From: Agrobacterium larrymoorei
GTDB taxonomy: Bacteria > Pseudomonadota > Alphaproteobacteria > Rhizobiales > Rhizobiaceae
Direction of reading: 5' to 3'
Length of the DNA stretch: 64,000 nucleotides
Assembly (NCBI RefSeq): GCF_013322225.1
Contig: NZ_JAAMFB010000011.1
Coordinates: forward strand, 1-64,000
The translations under genes were made by a program, and so were the position numbers. The notes under the pieces are model-generated. The model searched no databases. It was not told the DNA's origin and was given only the letters and a program-made list of their open reading frames with translations. Every line of letters starts with the position of its first letter. Position 1 is the stretch's first letter. This document shows, piece by piece, positions 1 through 9,500 of the stretch.

Positions 1-82
1 CCGCTGCCAAAAGCCGGATGGTCGGATGAAATCCAGAGGGGGTCAAAATTGGATAAGTATTACCCCACCAGAGGGGTCAACA
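1..82. mobile_element. Probable end of an IS21-family insertion sequence (partial)
   Basis: Two tandem units, each beginning with CAGAGGGG(G)GTCAA, lie at about 33-66 and 69-100. Repeated GGGGTCAA-ATTGGA-type boxes are characteristic of the multiple terminal repeats of IS21-family elements. Read on the minus strand, the outer unit starts TGTTGACCCC, which fits a 5'-TG terminus near position 82. No transposase is visible because the body of the element would lie left of the window. The family assignment is by recollection of the terminal motif and was not tested. Confidence 0.35.
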
Positions 83-185
83 TTCCATGCTTAAACACAA
101 CTGAGGAGAGCGTGTAGCGGGGCAGACTAGCGAAATATGTTACCGCGTCAGCAAGCGCCGAGGTCGTTGACAGAACCTTCTTCAT
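60..185 (-). pseudogene. Truncated small ORF after the Ner-like gene
   Basis: An ATG overlaps the stop codon of the Ner-like gene in an ATGA arrangement, so translational coupling is likely. The frame runs 41 codons, beginning MKKVLSTTSALAD, to a TAA at 60-62. The last eight or so codons fall inside the IS21-like terminal repeat. I infer that this was the next gene of the phage early operon and that the insertion cut it. The surviving residues do not let me name a family. It could also be a chance frame. Confidence 0.35.
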
Positions 186-484
186 GCCGCCACCATCATG
201 CCAGCGGAGGCGTTAGATTTTTGACTTTCTAACGGTGGCCACTTTGCGCTATCTAATATGCCGGAGCTTTTCTTTGGGTAACGAGTCGGCCAGAGGTTTT
301 CGGGCTTCTGGTCAATAAATGCGGCAAGCGTGTCCTGTGCTTTGTAGTGGGTAGTGGTGTTCAGTTTCCGTAGCAGGGAGCGATGAAATCCATTTCTAAC
401 TGCGAGTTCAGTTAGCGTCATTCCTCTTCGATGGACTTCGGCCTTGATGGCCTGCCAGTCCATAACTGGCTTGTGTTTGCTCAT
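182..484 (-). CDS. Ner/Nlp-family winged helix DNA-binding protein of phage origin
   Basis: This 100-residue protein has a helix-turn-helix centred on GMTLTELAVRNGFHRS (about residues 21-36) followed by a region with PENLWPTRY. That combination is the signature of Ner of phage Mu and of Nlp/SfsB proteins, small DNA-binding regulators that repress early phage promoters. The start at 484 is chosen because a CGGAG Shine-Dalgarno lies 8 bases upstream; a longer frame back to 670 would run through the repressor promoter region. It is divergent from an S24 repressor, the same arrangement as ner and c in Mu-like phages. The downstream gene appears truncated, so the early operon is probably dead. The family call is firm; the regulatory role is inferred from context. 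Confidence 0.75.
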   Translation of the reverse strand: MSKHKPVMDWQAIKAEVHRRGMTLTELAVRNGFHRSLLRKLNTTTHYKAQDTLAAFIDQKPENLWPTRYPKKSSGILDSAKWPPLESQKSNASAGMMVAA

Positions 485-501
485 GGTTTTTCTCCGCTGA
501 G

Positions 502-530
502 AAAGCGGGCGCTGCAACGCCCGCTTTTTT
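502..530. terminator. Strong hairpin with T-run inside the ner-repressor intergenic region
   Basis: A perfect 10-bp stem (502-511 with 518-527, loop of 6) runs into six T residues on the plus strand. On plus it is a textbook Rho-independent terminator that would stop transcription entering the repressor from the left. On minus it lies in the presumed leader of the Ner-like gene, just ahead of its ribosome binding site, where it could instead act on translation or as an attenuator. Confidence 0.6.
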
Positions 531-551
531 GGGACTGTTTTAGGTACAAGT

Positions 552-624
552 GCGAAGCGCCTAGGCGTTTCGCTGATAGGAGTATTAACGGAGATTCGCC
601 GTTTTTTAAACGGAGACACTCCGT
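552..624. promoter_or_regulatory. Candidate operator sites between the divergent Ner-like and repressor genes
   Basis: Three symmetric or repeated elements are visible. A 22-bp near-perfect palindrome centred on CCTAGG spans 552-573, with one mismatch. An ACGGAGATTCGCCG box lies at 588-601. A perfect 6-bp inverted repeat ACGGAG-ACA-CTCCGT lies at 610-624, just before the repressor start. Operator function for the repressor and/or the Ner-like protein is inferred from position between divergent phage regulators. No clear Shine-Dalgarno precedes the repressor ATG at 632. Confidence 0.45.
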
Positions 625-631
625 AATCGGT

Positions 632-1438
632 ATGGCACGCCCACAGGTCGCTAAAACACCGTTGGCTCAACGGCTTACAGATGTTCGAAAGGCGCTCGGT
701 TATCCCGCGCGCCTACCTTTTGCACAGCTTTTAGAGATGCACTCCGACACACTTGGTGGATACGAGCGCGGCGATTCGACGCCGGACCACGATTTCCTAA
801 GTATGTATAAACGGAGATTTGGCGTTAATCTCGATTGGATCATTACGGGCGAAGGTCCGATGTTCACACCTCGAGAAGTGATGAGGATACTTGCGTCTCA
901 TTCCAATGATGCCATTTACGATCCAACGGCAGGCTCAGGCACGTTTCTCACTCATGCCCTTGAGCATGTGGAGGAAGAGGGGGAGAAAAAGGCTCTACCC
1001 GAAACGCTTCAAAAAGCTGACTTCGTCAACTTGCCCCAGTACGACGTGAGGGCGTCGGCAGGACGCGGGCTAATCCCCATCAACGAAATGCCGGTTTCCC
1101 AAACCGCCTTTGAACGCAACTTCCTGCGAAGTCTCGGTGGTGCGCCTGATTTCTGCTTTATGATGTGGTCAACCGGCGACAGCATGTTCCCAACCATCCA
1201 CGACAACGCTTTGCTGATTGTGGATTCGAGCCAAACTCTCGTGGATCACGGGCGGATATACGTTTTCGCAGTCGGCAACGCCGTGCTGGTAAAGCGGGCG
1301 AAATGGCGCATGGATGGCAAGCTTGAGCTGGCGTCCGACAATGTTGACGGCCATTACCCTGTCGAAATCTTTGACGCGGACCGCGTAGAAGATTTGGTGG
1401 TCGTGGGCCGTGTGATTTTTATCGGCCATCAATCATAG
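632..1438 (+). CDS. Phage-type repressor: HTH plus S24 domain with an embedded methylase-like segment
   Basis: This is a 268-residue protein. Residues about 8-70 form a Cro/cI-like helix-turn-helix domain ending in the usual DWIITGEGPMF. Residues about 135-266 are a LexA/CI-type S24 domain: an Ala143-Gly144 bond in ASAG fits the autocleavage site, with Ser184 in GDSM and Lys221 in VLVKR as the catalytic dyad. The protein probably holds a prophage silent and is inactivated by RecA-dependent self-cleavage. The linker at about 79-115 is unusual: TPREV followed by DPTAGSGTFL at 97-106 matches the start of HsdM-type N6-adenine methylases, including SAM motif I. There is no NPPY catalytic motif, so no methyltransferase activity is expected. 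It is divergent from the Ner-like gene. The ATG at 632 is chosen because the earlier frame back to 431 overlaps the Ner-like gene and its operators. Confidence 0.8.
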   Translation: MARPQVAKTPLAQRLTDVRKALGYPARLPFAQLLEMHSDTLGGYERGDSTPDHDFLSMYKRRFGVNLDWIITGEGPMFTPREVMRILASHSNDAIYDPTAGSGTFLTHALEHVEEEGEKKALPETLQKADFVNLPQYDVRASAGRGLIPINEMPVSQTAFERNFLRSLGGAPDFCFMMWSTGDSMFPTIHDNALLIVDSSQTLVDHGRIYVFAVGNAVLVKRAKWRMDGKLELASDNVDGHYPVEIFDADRVEDLVVVGRVIFIGHQS

Positions 1439-1512
1439 ACAACTCTATGAGAAGAGTTCTCTGTGTTTTCAATTTCTGTTTTTCTAACGCTGCTCTAAGC
1501 AAAAAGCGTCTT

Positions 1513-1625
1513 CCCACTTAGGAAATCGCGCTCATAGCGCTACCGCAGAAAATTCCCTAATTTTTTCAAGCTGTTGATCTAAGTGGGCAGCAGGAGTGCT
1601 AAGCGGGCAATTTCTGCCCACTTTA
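1513..1625. repeat. Four copies of a CTAAGTGGGCA-like motif in both orientations
   Basis: CTAAGTGGGCA occurs at 1579-1589, CTAAGCGGGCA at 1599-1609, its inverse TGCCCACTTTA at 1615-1625, and a shorter inverse CCCACTTAG at 1513-1521. Four near-identical 9 to 11-base boxes in 113 bp, two direct and two inverted, suggest a protein-binding array. Candidates are the neighbouring repressor or a phage transposase; neither is shown by sequence alone. Confidence 0.5.
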
Positions 1626-1754
1626 TCTCCCGCGCTCGCAACGGGGTCGCTTGTCAGTTTTCGAGTAATTTGGGTGAACCGCGCAGGCATCGGTGATGCT
1701 GTTCGCGATTTTCTCTTTTCTTTTCAGAATGTTGTTCTTGTCAGCACCGTTGGC

Positions 1755-1801
1755 AGAACAATGCGAGAAGAATGCGCGAATCTGTCCAGAAGAATGCGCG
1801 A
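1755..1801. repeat. Direct repeats of AGAAGAATGCGCGA with 11/22-bp spacing
   Basis: AGAAGAATGCGCGA occurs exactly at 1766-1779 and 1788-1801, 22 bp apart, and a diverged copy AGAACAATGCGAG starts 11 bp before the first. The 22-bp period recalls transposase-binding sites at Mu-type phage ends. That reading is an inference from spacing and position. Confidence 0.4.
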
Positions 1802-2031
1802 TTTATCGCCACTTTTGATAGGCAACTTTCATCCGCATGCCCGACGCCGTTAGAGGCACAGCGCCGGATTTCCCTTATTTCATAGGCGGTTGCGGGTTTG
1901 GTTGGCCGGATAGCTCGTGTCCAGAAGGTAACACCCCCCTACATTGGCAGCAGCAAGAATTTGGATCAGATCGTTATGAGTCTACGGCCTAGGCTAACCG
2001 GTTACTGGATCACGTCCGATACCGTTAAAGA

Positions 2032-2826
2032 TTAGGCCGCCTGAAAATCAAAATACCCGCACACCGGCACATGGTCGGATGGCTTTTCCCATGCGCGCAC
2101 ATGTTTCTCGATGGACACGGAATGCAGTTTGTCCGCTGCTTCCGATGACAGCAGCAGGTGATCGATGCGGATGCCGTTGTTCTTCTGCCATGCCCCGGCC
2201 TGGTAATCCCAGAATGTATAAAGGCCGGAGGCATCCGTCGTTGTGCGGGCGGCATCGGTTAGGCCAAGGTTTTCGAGCCTGCGAAACGCCGCGCGGGTCT
2301 GCGGCAGGAAAAGCGCATCGCCCTCCCAAACACGCGGGTCGTGGCAGTCGAACGGCTCGGGGATGACGTTGTAGTCGCCCGCGAGTATCAACGGCTCCTC
2401 AAGATCAAGTCGATCCTGGGCATAACGGCACAGACGCTCCATCCATGCCAGCTTGTATGGATATTTGATCGGGTCATCTGGCGGATTGCCGTTTGGCAGA
2501 TAGAACGAGCAGACGCGGATAACGCCACCGGTGACCGAGAACACGCCTTCGATGAAGCGGGCCTGCTCATCGGCATCGTCGCCCGGTAGGCCACGGTTCA
2601 CTTCGTCCGGCCTGATTTTAGAGAGTAGAGCCACGCCATTGAAGCCCTTTTGGCCATGCGTTTCCACATGATAACCAAGTGCCTCGATTTCGAGCCGAGG
2701 GAAGTTTTCATCGACGGATTTGATTTCCTGAAGGCAGGCGATATCCGGGTTCGAATCCTTCAGCCATTGGCAAAGATTTTCGATACGGGCCTTTACGCCG
2801 TTTATGTTCCAGGTGGCAATCTTCAT
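2032..2826 (-). CDS. xthA: Exodeoxyribonuclease III (AP endonuclease)
   Basis: This 264-residue protein of the exonuclease/endonuclease/phosphatase family begins MKIATWNINGVKARI, with the metal-binding Glu in CLQEIKS. It carries GDYNVIP near residue 150 and ends with the catalytic SDHVPV about 15 residues from the C-terminus. XthA cuts 5' of abasic sites and degrades 3' ends in base excision repair. I chose the ATG at 2826 because family members start with MKI; an ATG four codons upstream at 2838 is possible. It follows erpA on the same strand with an 81-bp gap, so the two may be cotranscribed. Confidence 0.93.
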   Translation of the reverse strand: MKIATWNINGVKARIENLCQWLKDSNPDIACLQEIKSVDENFPRLEIEALGYHVETHGQKGFNGVALLSKIRPDEVNRGLPGDDADEQARFIEGVFSVTGGVIRVCSFYLPNGNPPDDPIKYPYKLAWMERLCRYAQDRLDLEEPLILAGDYNVIPEPFDCHDPRVWEGDALFLPQTRAAFRRLENLGLTDAARTTTDASGLYTFWDYQAGAWQKNNGIRIDHLLLSSEAADKLHSVSIEKHVRAWEKPSDHVPVCGYFDFQAA

Positions 2827-2907
2827 CGCAGGTTCCATGTTCTTCTGGAATTGGTTTTAAACCATGCTACTGCGAAAGCCACCTGTTTTCATCGTTTCAA
2901 CAGGTTG

Positions 2908-3237
2908 TCAGATTGAGAAACTGGTACCGCATCCGCAGCTTGCCACGGCATTGGGGTTTTTGATCTGGAAAGACTGGCCGAGCAGATTGTCGACGAAATC
3001 GATTTCCGAACCGGCCATGTAGACGACCGACATGCTGTCGATCAGCACCTTTGCATCGCCACGTGAAATAACCAGATCGTCGTCGGTCGGTGCGCCATCC
3101 AGGTCGAACTTGTAGGAAAAGCCTGAACAGCCTCCGCCTTTCACGGAAACGCGCAGCGCTTCCTTGCCGCTGTCTGCCGCGACGATCTGGGCGATTCGCT
3201 TCGCGGCGGATTCTGAGAGTGTGATGTCTGTGGTCAT
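2908..3237 (-). CDS. erpA: Iron-sulfur cluster insertion protein, A-type (ErpA/IscA family)
   Basis: This 109-residue HesB-like protein has the three conserved cysteines of A-type carriers: Cys37 in GGGCSGF and Cys101/Cys103 in the C-terminal CGCG. Such proteins receive Fe-S clusters and pass them to apo-targets. A GGAGAAACGAC stretch before the ATG supplies the ribosome binding site. It is divergent from dgt. The sequence supports an A-type carrier firmly; the choice of ErpA over IscA or SufA follows the usual naming in rhizobia. Confidence 0.88.
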   Translation of the reverse strand: MTTDITLSESAAKRIAQIVAADSGKEALRVSVKGGGCSGFSYKFDLDGAPTDDDLVISRGDAKVLIDSMSVVYMAGSEIDFVDNLLGQSFQIKNPNAVASCGCGTSFSI

Positions 3238-3413
3238 GTCGTTTCTCCAACCGGGGTCAAGAACCGGAGAGCAAAGTTCTGTGCAAGACCGATTATAAAC
3301 CAGTCAAATTAGCCGTCTATAGGGTTACCTCAAGCCAAACAGCTTTGCGGCAACCTTCGCGATAGGTATGAAGGGTAATTGAAAAGGTCAATGGCCATAT
3401 GGCAGGACGAGTA

Positions 3414-4631
3414 ATGATTATCGATCAGCGTGCATTGGGGTTTGGTAGTGGAGACAGGGCGGTCTACGCCGCCGATCCATGGACGACGCGGGGACGTTTG
3501 TTTCCTGAAACCTCCAGCCTGACGCGATCTGAATTCCAACGAGACCGCGACCGCATCGTTCACACCACGGCCTTTCGCCGTCTGAAGCACAAGACGCAGG
3601 TTTTCATCAGCCCCGATGGCGATCATTATCGCACACGGTTGACGCATACGGTTGAAGTTGCACAGATTGCGCGTGCGCTTGCACGTGCTCTGAAGCTGGA
3701 TGAAGATCTGGCTGAAGGCGTGGCGCTCGTTCATGACTTCGGCCACACACCGTTCGGGCATACGGGTGAGGATGCGCTGGATGCGGTGCTAAAGCCCTAT
3801 GGCGGCTTTGATCATAACGCACAATCTCTGCGCATCGTCACCAAGCTAGAGCGACGCTACGCGGAATATGACGGTATAAATCTGACCTGGGAAACGCTCG
3901 AAGGCCTGGTCAAACACAATGGGCCACTGCAGGACAAAGACGGTCAGGGTACACATGGCCCAGTACCGCTGCCGATCACGGAGTATTGCCAGCTTCAGGA
4001 TCTGGAGATCGACACCTTCGCAAGCCTTGAAGCGCAGGTGGCGGCGATTGCGGATGACATTGCCTATAATACACATGACATCGATGATGGTCTGCGCGCG
4101 GGCTATCTAACCTTCGAGATGCTGGAGGACGTGCCATTTCTCTCCGGGCTGATGTCAGAAGTGCGGGCGAAATACCCTAACCTCGACGATGACCGCTTCG
4201 CTCACGAGATCATGCGTCGCCAGATTACCCACATGGTGGAAGACGTGATTGGCGTGGCACAACACAATCTTGATCTGCTCAAACCGAGAAGCGCTGCGGA
4301 CATTCGGGCAGCCGACCGCACCGTTGCAACTTTCTCGCCCGAGATGGCGCAGACGGACAAGCAAATCAAGAAGCTGCTGTTCGGCCACATTTATCGCCAC
4401 CCGGAAATTATGCGTATTCGAGCAGGTGCTACGCAGATCGTCACCGATCTTTTTCACCGTTACATGGAAGCGCCTGCGGAGATGCAGAGCCACTATTGGG
4501 TGGATAGCATTCCAGGCATGAGCGAAGGGGCGAGGGCGCGTCACGTGGGCGATTATCTTGCGGGGATGACCGATAGTTATGCACTAAAGGCGCACCAGCG
4601 GCTGTTTGACCATACACCGGATTTGAGATAG
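3414..4631 (+). CDS. dgt: Deoxyguanosinetriphosphate triphosphohydrolase-like protein
   Basis: This 405-residue HD-domain protein carries the metal-binding histidine in RLTHTVEV (about 75-82) and the His-Asp pair in [12 protein letters not shown] (about 105-116), the dGTPase pattern. It hydrolyses dNTPs to nucleoside plus triphosphate and so tunes dNTP pools. The start at 3414 is preferred because an AGGACGAG site precedes it; an ATG five codons earlier at 3399 lacks a well-spaced site. It reads in the same direction as argS, 117 bp downstream. Confidence 0.92.
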   Translation: MIIDQRALGFGSGDRAVYAADPWTTRGRLFPETSSLTRSEFQRDRDRIVHTTAFRRLKHKTQVFISPDGDHYRTRLTHTVEVAQIARALARALKLDEDLAEGVALVHDFGHTPFGHTGEDALDAVLKPYGGFDHNAQSLRIVTKLERRYAEYDGINLTWETLEGLVKHNGPLQDKDGQGTHGPVPLPITEYCQLQDLEIDTFASLEAQVAAIADDIAYNTHDIDDGLRAGYLTFEMLEDVPFLSGLMSEVRAKYPNLDDDRFAHEIMRRQITHMVEDVIGVAQHNLDLLKPRSAADIRAADRTVATFSPEMAQTDKQIKKLLFGHIYRHPEIMRIRAGATQIVTDLFHRYMEAPAEMQSHYWVDSIPGMSEGARARHVGDYLAGMTDSYALKAHQRLFDHTPDLR

Positions 4632-4748
4632 GCAGCGGGCAATTACGGAGCCCAATGCATATCTCCAAGAAAGTGGTTGCCGGTTTCGAGAGACATGCAC
4701 AGACAAAGCCCGGTTACGAACCAAAGCCCTTCGCGCAGGTAGATGATT

Positions 4749-6506
4749 ATGAACCTTTTCGCCGATTTCGACGCACGAATCAAAAACGCTCTCGAGACAA
4801 TCGATCTCGTGAGAGCCAATCGCGATGCCGTTGATTTTGGCCGGATAACCGTAGAAGCACCGCGTGATCCGAGCCACGGCGACGTCGCCACCAATGCCGC
4901 TATGGTGCTGGCAAAGCCGCTCGGCACTAATCCTCGCGCGCTGGCCGAACTCATCGTTCCGGCACTGGAGCAGGACGCGGATGTGGACAGCGTCAACGTC
5001 GCCGGTCCGGGCTTCATAAATATCCGCGTATCTGTCGCCTACTGGCAGCGCCTGCTGGCCGGCATGATTGAGCAGGGAGCTGATTTCGGTCGCTCCACGC
5101 TTGGTTCCGGCAAGACCATCAACGTGGAATACGTTTCCGCCAATCCTACAGGCCCGATGCATGTCGGCCATTGCCGTGGTGCGGTTGTCGGCGATACGCT
5201 GGCGAACCTCTTGGCATTCGCAGGCTATGGCGTCACCAAGGAATACTACATCAATGATGCGGGTTCGCAGATCGACGTTCTTGCGAAGTCTGTTTTCCTG
5301 CGTTACCGTGAAGCGCTTGGCGAGGAAGTCGGTACCATTCCGCCCGGCCTCTATCCTGGCGACTACCTCGTTCCCGTCGGCAAGGCGCTGGCCAATGAAT
5401 TCGGCATAAAGCTGCGCACCATGCCTGAAGAGCAATGGCTACCCATCGTTAAAGAGAAGGCCATCGATGCGATGATGGCGATGATCCGTGAGGATCTTGC
5501 GGCACTCAACGTCCGGCACGATGTGTTCTATTCCGAGCGCACGCTCCATGCGGGCAACGCTGGGCCGATCCTTTCGGCCATCAACGACCTGACCTTCAAG
5601 GGCCATGTCTACAAGGGCACGCTTCCGCCGCCAAAAGGCGAAGTGTCCGAGGATTGGGAAGATCGCGAACAGACGCTGTTCCGTTCGACTGAAGTGGGCG
5701 ACGACATGGACCGTCCGCTGATGAAGTCGGATGGAACCTATACCTATTTTGCGGCGGATGTGGCCTATTTCAAGGACAAGTACGACCGCGGCTTCAACGA
5801 GATGATCTATGTCCTGGGCGCCGACCATGGCGGCTATGTCAAGCGTCTGGAAGCAGTTGCACGTGCTGTTTCCGAGGGTAAATCTAAACTAACGGTTTTG
5901 CTCTGCCAATTGGTCAAGTTGTTCCGGGATGGTGAACCAGTCAAGATGTCCAAGCGCTCCGGCGATTTCGTTACGTTGCGAGACGTGGTAGACGAAGTCG
6001 GACGTGATCCGGTGCGATTCATGATGCTCTATCGGAAGAATTCGGAGCCGCTGGACTTCGATTTTGCCAAAGTGACGGAGCAATCGAAAGACAATCCGGT
6101 ATTTTATGTGCAATATGCGCATGCACGTTGCAAGTCGGTCTTCCGGCAGGCAAACGAGGCGTTTCCGGGCTTGGAACTCTCCGTGTCCGACCTCGCTTCA
6201 GGGGCAGGTTTGATAAGCGATGTCAATGAGTTGCAGTTGATTGCTAAACTGGCAGAATATCCGCGCCTGATCGAGTCTGCGGCACAGAATCACGAGCCGC
6301 ATCGCTTGGCATTTTATCTCTATGATCTGGCCAGTTCTTTCCATGGACACTGGAACAAAGGTAAAGATCAGCCGGAATTACGTTTTGTTAACGATAAAAA
6401 CCGAGAATTGAGCGTTGCCAGACTAGGGCTGGTGAGTGCTGTCGCTAATGTACTGAAGTCCGGACTGACGCTTTTGGGAGCGGATGCACCTGACGAGATG
6501 CGATAA
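4749..6506 (+). CDS. argS: Arginyl-tRNA synthetase
   Basis: This 585-residue class I synthetase carries the HIGH-type motif HVGH at 138-141 and a KMSK-type motif KMSKR near 399-403, plus the N-terminal add-1 and C-terminal DALR-like domains expected of ArgRS. It charges tRNA-Arg in the cytoplasm. The ATG at 4749 is favoured by an AGGTAG site; an ATG two codons upstream at 4743 is too close to that site. The SPOR-domain gene follows 67 bp downstream, an order common in rhizobia. Confidence 0.96.
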   Translation: MNLFADFDARIKNALETIDLVRANRDAVDFGRITVEAPRDPSHGDVATNAAMVLAKPLGTNPRALAELIVPALEQDADVDSVNVAGPGFINIRVSVAYWQRLLAGMIEQGADFGRSTLGSGKTINVEYVSANPTGPMHVGHCRGAVVGDTLANLLAFAGYGVTKEYYINDAGSQIDVLAKSVFLRYREALGEEVGTIPPGLYPGDYLVPVGKALANEFGIKLRTMPEEQWLPIVKEKAIDAMMAMIREDLAALNVRHDVFYSERTLHAGNAGPILSAINDLTFKGHVYKGTLPPPKGEVSEDWEDREQTLFRSTEVGDDMDRPLMKSDGTYTYFAADVAYFKDKYDRGFNEMIYVLGADHGGYVKRLEAVARAVSEGKSKLTVLLCQLVKLFRDGEPVKMSKRSGDFVTLRDVVDEVGRDPVRFMMLYRKNSEPLDFDFAKVTEQSKDNPVFYVQYAHARCKSVFRQANEAFPGLELSVSDLASGAGLISDVNELQLIAKLAEYPRLIESAAQNHEPHRLAFYLYDLASSFHGHWNKGKDQPELRFVNDKNRELSVARLGLVSAVANVLKSGLTLLGADAPDEMR

Positions 6507-6573
6507 CATACTCACCATTATTTGCTCACAATACGCTGGCAGTAGCTTTGATGCGTAGATGGTGGAACACGTA

Positions 6574-9500
6574 ATGGTCGAAAAAAATGTCGCGTATAAC
6601 CGGGACAACCGGTCTGAGGAATTCGCTGACAACGATCCCTTGGCGCAATTGGCGCGTCTCGTCGCGCAGGAGGATCGTCCCGCCCATGTTGCTCCACCGG
6701 TCGGTACGTCACCGGATGGACGGCGGGAGCCCGAGTTCAATCTGGAAGACGAGCTGCTTCGAGAGTTCGCCATCTATGATGCACCCCGGCATGAGCCGGT
6801 AGCGCTCGATCCGGCTAACGATGTTCGCGCTTCTGTGCCTGCAAACGAGTTTCTTCAGCGGGTCGAATCCGTATTTGCCCGCAAGGAGCCGGAGCTCGGA
6901 CAAACACCTGCCGAGCAAACTGTGTATCAGCCAGTTGAGCAGTACGCGCCCGCTGACAACGAGGAATATTTGATTCCCGCTCACGCTGCGCCGTCTAATG
7001 CCTATTCCGATCTGCGCGATGATTTCAGCGATGATCCTGCATCGGTTGCGGCGCTGTTCGACGTTAATCATCGTGGCACCCACCAGCGGGTTGATACCCC
7101 GGTTTATCATGAGCCTGCCGCTGAGCCGGTTTACGAAGAGCCGGTCGCACAGCGTGCCGTCGAGCAAGAGCCTGTTCCTCACTACGTAGAGCCTGTTGCG
7201 GAAGCCCCTCAGGCCCAAATGCAGGCTGCATCCGCAGCGCCGCTACATCAACCCGACTGGGAGCAGATGGCGGAAACTTCCGGTGAAGCTGCGGTCGATC
7301 TGGCCAGCGAGTTGGAAATGTCCGTGGCAGATGTTGCTTCGCCCGTTCTGCCAACTGCGCCTCCCGTTCGCCGCTCGTCTCTGGAGTTTTCCAGCCTGCG
7401 CCTGCCTCTTGCGAATTTTGGAGCGACGCGTCCGATCCCGACCGCGCCAAGGTCTGCCGCAACTGTTGTCGACGCGCCCGCGCCCGTAGAGCCTGCGCCT
7501 GCTATTGCTGCTGCTGCGCCGCAAATGGAAGCACCGATCAGTCACATAGAGCCGTCTATCCCGGCAGGGCAGAAACTTTCAGCTATGGATGAGCTGATCT
7601 ACGATGTTGCGAAATACGAAATCAGCAACAAGAGCGTGAGCGCCGCAGCGCCCGTTGCGCATCTTGAGCCTGTGGCGACTGCCGCTCCTACTGCGGCTGT
7701 TGCCCCCGCCATCGAGGCAGCGGTAAGGCCAGTGCCGCAACAGCCTGTTCGGGCCGAGCCATCTTTTCAGGTTCAGCCTGCCGCGCCCGCGCCCGCCGCG
7801 GACGACTTCGATGCATTCAAGGATGAAGATTTCGAGTTGGCTCTCGATGATATCGATTTCGATATCGACCTGTCGGAGATCGCCAACATCGATGTGCCCG
7901 AGCCAGTCGTGAACAAGTCTGCCGCGGAACCAGCGCCTGCCGCTCCGATTCTCGCGAGACCTGTTACTCCCGTTGCGCCGGTGGCTGCTGCACCAGCGCC
8001 TAAGCCTGCATCCGTTGCTCCACGTCCACAGCCAGTCGCTGTACCGGTTGCCCGGCAGGAAGTGCCACGTCATGCGGCCCCTGTCGTGCCGGTTTCGGAA
8101 GCGAGCCTTGAAAGCCTGCCATTCGATCCAACGCAGATCGGTGAAACGGAAGACGCTCCGGAAACAATCACCGAGATGGAAGTGCCGGAACTGCCTGTCG
8201 GCGTCTTCGAGCCTAAGTCAGCACCGCGCCGGCAGGAGGAAGACCTCGATCTTGATACGGAACTGGCCGCGCTTTTTGCACCCGCAGGGTCCGGTGGTCT
8301 TGATCGTCACAAAAACGCTGAAGCCAAGCAGGTAGCTGAGCGCCAGCCTCAGCCCACCCAGCATGAAGTCGATGAATTTGAGCGCGCGCTTGAGGAAGAC
8401 TTCCGCCGAAGCATGCAGGAGGCGGCGGAGACGCGCGCCAGTGCAGCAAGCTCTCATCCTGAAAACATCGGGCAACAGGTTCGTTACGAAGATGAAGGCC
8501 GCAGCGGTGGTCGGCGTTGGTTCGTGCCGATGGCTGCTGCGGTCGGTCTCATTCTTGTCGGCGGCGGCACCTATGCGTTGTTGTCTGGCGGTGGTTCTAG
8601 CACCGGTTCCAATGGCGCTCCAGTCATCATCTCGGCCGATAATGAGCCAACGAAGGTCGTACCGGATAATCCGGGCGGCCGCGTGGTGCCTAATCAGGAC
8701 AAGGCGGTTTACGACCGTGTTGCCGGTGGCGCGCCTTCGGCTCCAGTCCAGCCAGCCCTGATTTCGACGAATGAAGAGCCGGTTGATGTCGTTCAGCGCA
8801 CGCTGATCCCGGAGCAGTTGCCGCTTGAAGACGAGGGCGATCAGATCGGAGGGGCGTCCACGCCGGTTGGAGAAACCGAGGACCCGCGTCTTCTGTCTCC
8901 CGAAGAGCAGCACGCCCAGAACAACAACGGTGGTTCCGGCGTAGGCGTTTCGCCGCGCAAGGTCCGTACAATGATCGTCAAGCCGGATGGTACGCTGGTA
9001 GCACAGGAAGTTCCTGAGCCGACGCCAGCAGCACCGCAACCGCAGGCCGACCGCGTTGAGCAACTTGCTGCGCCGCAGCCTCAGTCCGGCGAAGGCGCGC
9101 CAGCCGTGATCGCAACCTCGCGCGTTCCGGTAGCGCCGCAGCCGCCTGCACAGGCTCAGCCGCAGCAAACTGCCCCAACGCAGGCGGCCACGCAGACCGC
9201 TGCACCTATGCCAGCGTCGCGTCCGGCACCGGCTACACAGCCAACAACGACGGCTGCGAACCAGCCCAACGTCCGTCCTGCTCCGCCTTCGCAGCCTGCA
9301 CAGGAAACGGCGGCGGCTCCAACACCTGCAACCAACGCTTCCTCCTCCGGCGGATACTATATCCAGATCGCATCTCTGCCGAGCCAAGCGGATGCGCAGA
9401 AGTCCTACCAGAACCTCTCGACCAAATTCGCTTCGGTCATCGGTGGTCGCGGTGTGGACATCAAGGCAGCGGAAATTGCTGGCAAGGGCACCTTCTATCG

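Larger units (their letters stand above)
1439..2031. other. Gene-poor, repeat-rich junction between prophage and core genome
   Basis: No convincing gene is present; an 85-codon plus-strand frame at 1596-1853 has no family features. The segment begins with a weak hairpin (AACTCT/AGAGTT at about 1441-1458) behind the repressor and contains the two repeat groups listed separately. If the left region is a Mu-like prophage, its immunity-side end should lie here, because the repressor points toward it. The part after about 1860 has nothing recognisable before the end of xthA. Confidence 0.4.

Noticed and set aside
431..631. Extended N-terminus of the repressor from an ATG at 431
   Set aside because: It overlaps the Ner-like gene in antisense and runs through the palindromes; residues 1-67 show no domain, and the repressor HTH starts just after the ATG at 632.
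920..949. Methylase motif taken as evidence for an active DNA methyltransferase
   Set aside because: Only motif I is present; the catalytic NPPY/DPPY and the rest of the methylase fold are missing, so no methyltransferase is called.
1596..1853. 85-codon plus-strand frame in the junction region
   Set aside because: No ribosome site and no recognisable family; it overlaps the repeat clusters.
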